A stretch of DNA of 5,830 bases from Kiritimatiellia bacterium (GTDB taxonomy: Bacteria > Verrucomicrobiota > Kiritimatiellia > RFP12 > UBA1067), in the NCBI GenBank assembly GCA_017936245.1, contig JAGBFY010000396.1:1-5830 (forward strand), in the 5' to 3' direction. This document shows, piece after piece, positions 3,437 to 5,830 of this stretch (within the stretch, counting starts at the first letter, position 1; each line of letters opens with the position of its first letter). The notes beneath the pieces were generated by a model. That model ran no database searches and was not told the DNA's origin. It saw only the letters and a program-made list of their open reading frames with translations. The position numbers and the translations under genes were made by a program.

Positions 3437-5830
3437 ATGTGCAAGTGCAAAAGCTGCAACATCAAGACGGTTTTCGGGCGTGAGTTCAAGAGCTACTTCG
3501 ACTCTCCCGTCGCCTATGTGTTCCTCGTGGCGTTTCTCGTTCTCGCGGGATTCCTCACGTTTGGCGTTGCGATGCTCTACGAGCGCCGTCAGGCCGACCT
3601 TACGCCGTTCTTCTTCTGGCATCCGTGGGTGTATCTCCTTCTGGTGCCTGCCGCCACGATGGGTTCGTGGGCGGAGGAGCGCCGCAACGGCACGATCGAA
3701 CTTCTTCTGACGCTTCCTGTCACGCTTACGCAGGCGCTCGTCGGAAAATTCCTCGCAGCCTGGGCGTTCATCGGAATCGGTCTCGCCCTCACGTTTCCTG
3801 TGGTCGCGACGACCGCATGGCTCGGCTCCCCCGACTGGGGCGCGGTGTTCTGCGGATATCTCGGCAGCTTCCTGCTCGCCGGTGCGGCGACTGCGATCGG
3901 TGTGTTCGCGTCCTCGCTTTCGCGCAGCCAGGTGATCGGCTTCGTCGCCGCGCTCGCCATCACGTTTGCGATGCTCCTCATCGGCTTTGATCCCGTTGTG
4001 AACGCTGTCGCGAACTGGGGCGTGCCTTCCGCAGTCGTGAACGCGGTCGCCTCCTGCTCGCTCATGTCGCATTTCGAGTCGCTCCGCCGCGGCGTGATCG
4101 ACTTCGCGGACATCGGCTACTATGTGGCCGTGATGGTGTTCATGCTCGCCGCAGCCCATGCCGTCACCGACGGACAGAAGAACGGCGGACAGAAGGGGGC
4201 TCTCGGTCTTGTGCTTCTCGCCGCCGTGCTCGGCGCCGCGAACCTCATCCTCGCCTCCATGTCGCTCCGCATCGACCTTACCGCCGAAGGGCTCTATACG
4301 CTCTCGAAGGGTTCCAAGGCCGTTCTCGGCAAGCTTGACGAGAATGTGACGCTCAAGTTCTACTTCAGCTCGTCCTCCGCCGAAACCCCGATGGCAATCA
4401 AAACCTACGCCAATCAGGTCCAGAGCCTTCTCAAGGAATACGAACTCGCCGGCAACGGCAACATCGTCCTTGAGGCCTACGATCCGAAGCCAGATTCCGA
4501 CGCCGAGGAATGGGCCCAGCGCTACGGCATCGAGCCTCAGAACGTCACCCCGTTCGGGCAGCCCGTGTACTTTGGCCTTGTGGCGGTTTGCGGTGACCGT
4601 GAAGAGACTCTCGCCCACCTCAGCCAGCGCACAGAATCCACGCTCGAGTACGACGTTACGCGTCTCGTCACGCGCGTCGCGTGGCCTGAGCGTCCCGTGC
4701 TCGGTCTCATGACCTCGCTTCAGGGCGTGATGGGCCAACAGCCGAACCAGATGATGATGATGCAGGGTCAGCGTCCTCAGCCGGGCTGGGCTGCATTTAC
4801 GGAACTCTCCAAGGACTATGAGGTCCGCGAGATTTCGCCCACCGCAGAATCCATCGACAGCGACGTCAAGGCGCTCGTGATTCTCCACGCCAAGGACCTC
4901 TCCGAGAAGACGCTCTTTGCGATCGACCAGTTCGTCATCAAGGGCGGACGCCTCATCGCCTGCGTAGATCCGTTCAGCGTGATGGATATGCTCTCCTCCC
5001 GTCAGCAGCAGAATCCGATGATGATGCAGATGGGCGGACAGGACGGCCCGTCCACGCTCGGCAAGCTCTTTGACGCCTGGGGCGTTTCGTTTGACACCTC
5101 CAAACTCGTCGCCGACCTCGCCGCAGCAACCAAGCTCGGCGCAGGCAACGGACGCGCCGAAGAGAACCCCGCGTTCCTCTCGCTCACGTCCGGCAACATG
5201 GATGACGGCGACATTGTCGTATCCGGCCTCACGCAGGTCATGCTTCCGTTCTCCGGCGCTCTCTCGTTCGCCAAGACTGACGGCCTCGAGTTCGAGCCGC
5301 TCATGACGACCTCATCCGACAGCGCGTGCATGATCGACCGCATGGGCGCACAGTTCGGCATGGGTGCGATGATGAAGGATCTGCGTCCCGACGGCGTGAA
5401 GCGCACGCTTGCGGCGCGTCTCTCCGGCACGTTCAAGACCGCGTTCCCGAAGGGGCCGGACTGGAAGGAAGGCTCCACGAACGCCATTCCCGAGGTCGTC
5501 GCCTCCGGCAAGGGCGCAGTCGTGATCTTCGCCGACTCCGACTTCCTCGCGGACAACTTCTGCGTTCAGACGATGAACACGATCTTCGGACCGATCGCCC
5601 AGCCGATCAACGACAACCTCGTGCTGTTCTCCAACATCATCGAGCAGTATGCCGGCCGCGAAGAGCTCATCGGCGTCCGCTCCCGCGGTCCGTCGAACCG
5701 TCCGTTCGTGAAGGTCAACGAGCTCGAGGCGAAGGCGATGGCCAAGTGGCAGCGCAAGCAGAGCGAGCTCGAGGCCGCGCTCCAGGAGACCCAGCAGCGT
5801 CTATCCGCGCTCCAGAAGCAGAAGAGCGGC
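3437..5830 (+). CDS. GldF-GldG fusion: ABC-2 permease joined to GldG-type extracytoplasmic domain (3' end outside window)
   Basis: The frame from ATG 3437 stays open for 798 codons to the right edge. Residues 9-243 are a GldF-like ABC-2 permease: GREFKSYFDSPVAYV leads into TM1 (about 25-47), then TM2 (58-78), coupling motif EERRNGTIELLLTLPVT (80-96), TM3 (105-130), TM4 (136-160), TM5 (166-184), the loop MSHFESLRRGVIDFADI (210-226) and TM6 (228-243). A short polar link (DGQKNGGQKG) leads to TM7 (254-275). From there it is GldG-like: DLTAEGLYTLS (280-290), VTLKFYFS (304-311), VYFGLVA (377-383), PVLGLM (420-425), FVIKGGRLIACVDPFS (499-514), VVIFADSDFL (695-704) and a predicted coiled coil from 762 on. 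GldG proteins usually end with one more membrane helix, so about 100 or more residues are probably missing. Two Met/Gln-rich loops (429-450, 522-538) interrupt the GldG part. The first seven residues hold three cysteines. It should pair with the GldA-like ATPase; cargo unknown. Confidence 0.88.
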   Translation, partial: MCKCKSCNIKTVFGREFKSYFDSPVAYVFLVAFLVLAGFLTFGVAMLYERRQADLTPFFFWHPWVYLLLVPAATMGSWAEERRNGTIELLLTLPVTLTQALVGKFLAAWAFIGIGLALTFPVVATTAWLGSPDWGAVFCGYLGSFLLAGAATAIGVFASSLSRSQVIGFVAALAITFAMLLIGFDPVVNAVANWGVPSAVVNAVASCSLMSHFESLRRGVIDFADIGYYVAVMVFMLAAAHAVTDGQKNGGQKGALGLVLLAAVLGAANLILASMSLRIDLTAEGLYTLSKGSKAVLGKLDENVTLKFYFSSSSAETPMAIKTYANQVQSLLKEYELAGNGNIVLEAYDPKPDSDAEEWAQRYGIEPQNVTPFGQPVYFGLVAVCGDREETLAHLSQRTESTLEYDVTRLVTRVAWPERPVLGLMTSLQGVMGQQPNQMMMMQGQRPQPGWAAFTELSKDYEVREISPTAESIDSDVKALVILHAKDLSEKTLFAIDQFVIKGGRLIACVDPFSVMDMLSSRQQQNPMMMQMGGQDGPSTLGKLFDAWGVSFDTSKLVADLAAATKLGAGNGRAEENPAFLSLTSGNMDDGDIVVSGLTQVMLPFSGALSFAKTDGLEFEPLMTTSSDSACMIDRMGAQFGMGAMMKDLRPDGVKRTLAARLSGTFKTAFPKGPDWKEGSTNAIPEVVASGKGAVVIFADSDFLADNFCVQTMNTIFGPIAQPINDNLVLFSNIIEQYAGREELIGVRSRGPSNRPFVKVNELEAKAMAKWQRKQSELEAALQETQQRLSALQKQKSG

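Noticed and set aside
2552..4888. A 778-codon open frame on the minus strand opposite gldA and the gldF part
   Set aside because: It is codon-aligned with the sense genes (same triplet boundaries), so it stays open only because the sense genes avoid TTA, CTA and TCA. The translation is rich in His, Arg, Glu and Asp, which mirrors GC-rich sense codons, and shows no domain. The sense frames carry unmistakable ABC motifs.
5002..5556. A 184-codon minus-strand open frame opposite the GldG region
   Set aside because: Composition shadow of the same codon bias; Ser/Pro/Ala-rich with no recognisable motif, and the sense frame is clearly coding.
1..5830. CRISPR arrays, tRNA or rRNA genes, insertion sequences and phage or defence genes
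   Set aside because: Looked for and not seen: there are no regularly spaced repeats beyond the short tandem at 2551, no cloverleaf-like sequence and no transposase motifs.

Overview
The window looks like a piece of a bacterial chromosome from the PVC superphylum, most plausibly a Verrucomicrobiota/Kiritimatiellae-type gut or sediment organism, with Planctomycetes or Lentisphaerae as alternatives. This is inferred from two things: a Gfo/Idh/MocA-type dehydrogenase tail joined to a secreted beta-helix carbohydrate-active enzyme, and a GldA ATPase followed by one polypeptide joining GldF-like and GldG-like parts. No marker gene in the window proves the taxonomy. All supported genes are on the + strand.

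Region 1 (1-2424) is a carbohydrate-use operon fragment. It holds the last 118 codons of a probable Gfo/Idh/MocA oxidoreductase, whose stop overlaps the start of the next gene (ATGA). That next gene encodes a 689-residue exported protein with a signal peptide, an N-terminal beta-rich domain, a right-handed beta-helix of the GH28/GH49 (pectin-lyase fold) type and a C-terminal carbohydrate-binding-like beta-sandwich. The exported enzyme probably acts on an outside polysaccharide, and the cytoplasmic oxidoreductase probably acts on a released sugar.

Region 2 (2425-2707) is a 283-base intergenic stretch with more signals than expected. It has two exact TATAAT hexamers (the second an extended -10 just before gldA) and an orphan strong ribosome-binding site driving an 11-codon mini-ORF. 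It also has two perfect TTAACA repeats on an 11-bp period (PhoP/PhoB-box-like), an AT-rich palindrome, and a GC-rich hairpin followed by a T-rich run that can compete with a smaller upstream hairpin. Together these could be a regulated or attenuated leader, but this is inference.

Region 3 (2708-5830, running off the right edge) holds an ABC export/gliding-type system. A complete 241-residue GldA-like ATPase is followed, after only TAA-GCC, by at least 798 codons of a GldF-GldG fusion. The fusion has six ABC-2 permease helices, a seventh helix, a large GldG-type extracytoplasmic region with Met/Gln-rich loops, and the start of a coiled coil. The ATPase would energise the permease half. The substrate is unknown, and the rest of a gliding machine is not visible here. 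Codon usage changes sharply between region 1 (AGG, TTT, GAT and AAT frequent) and region 3 (CTC, GCC, TCC and GAC dominant).
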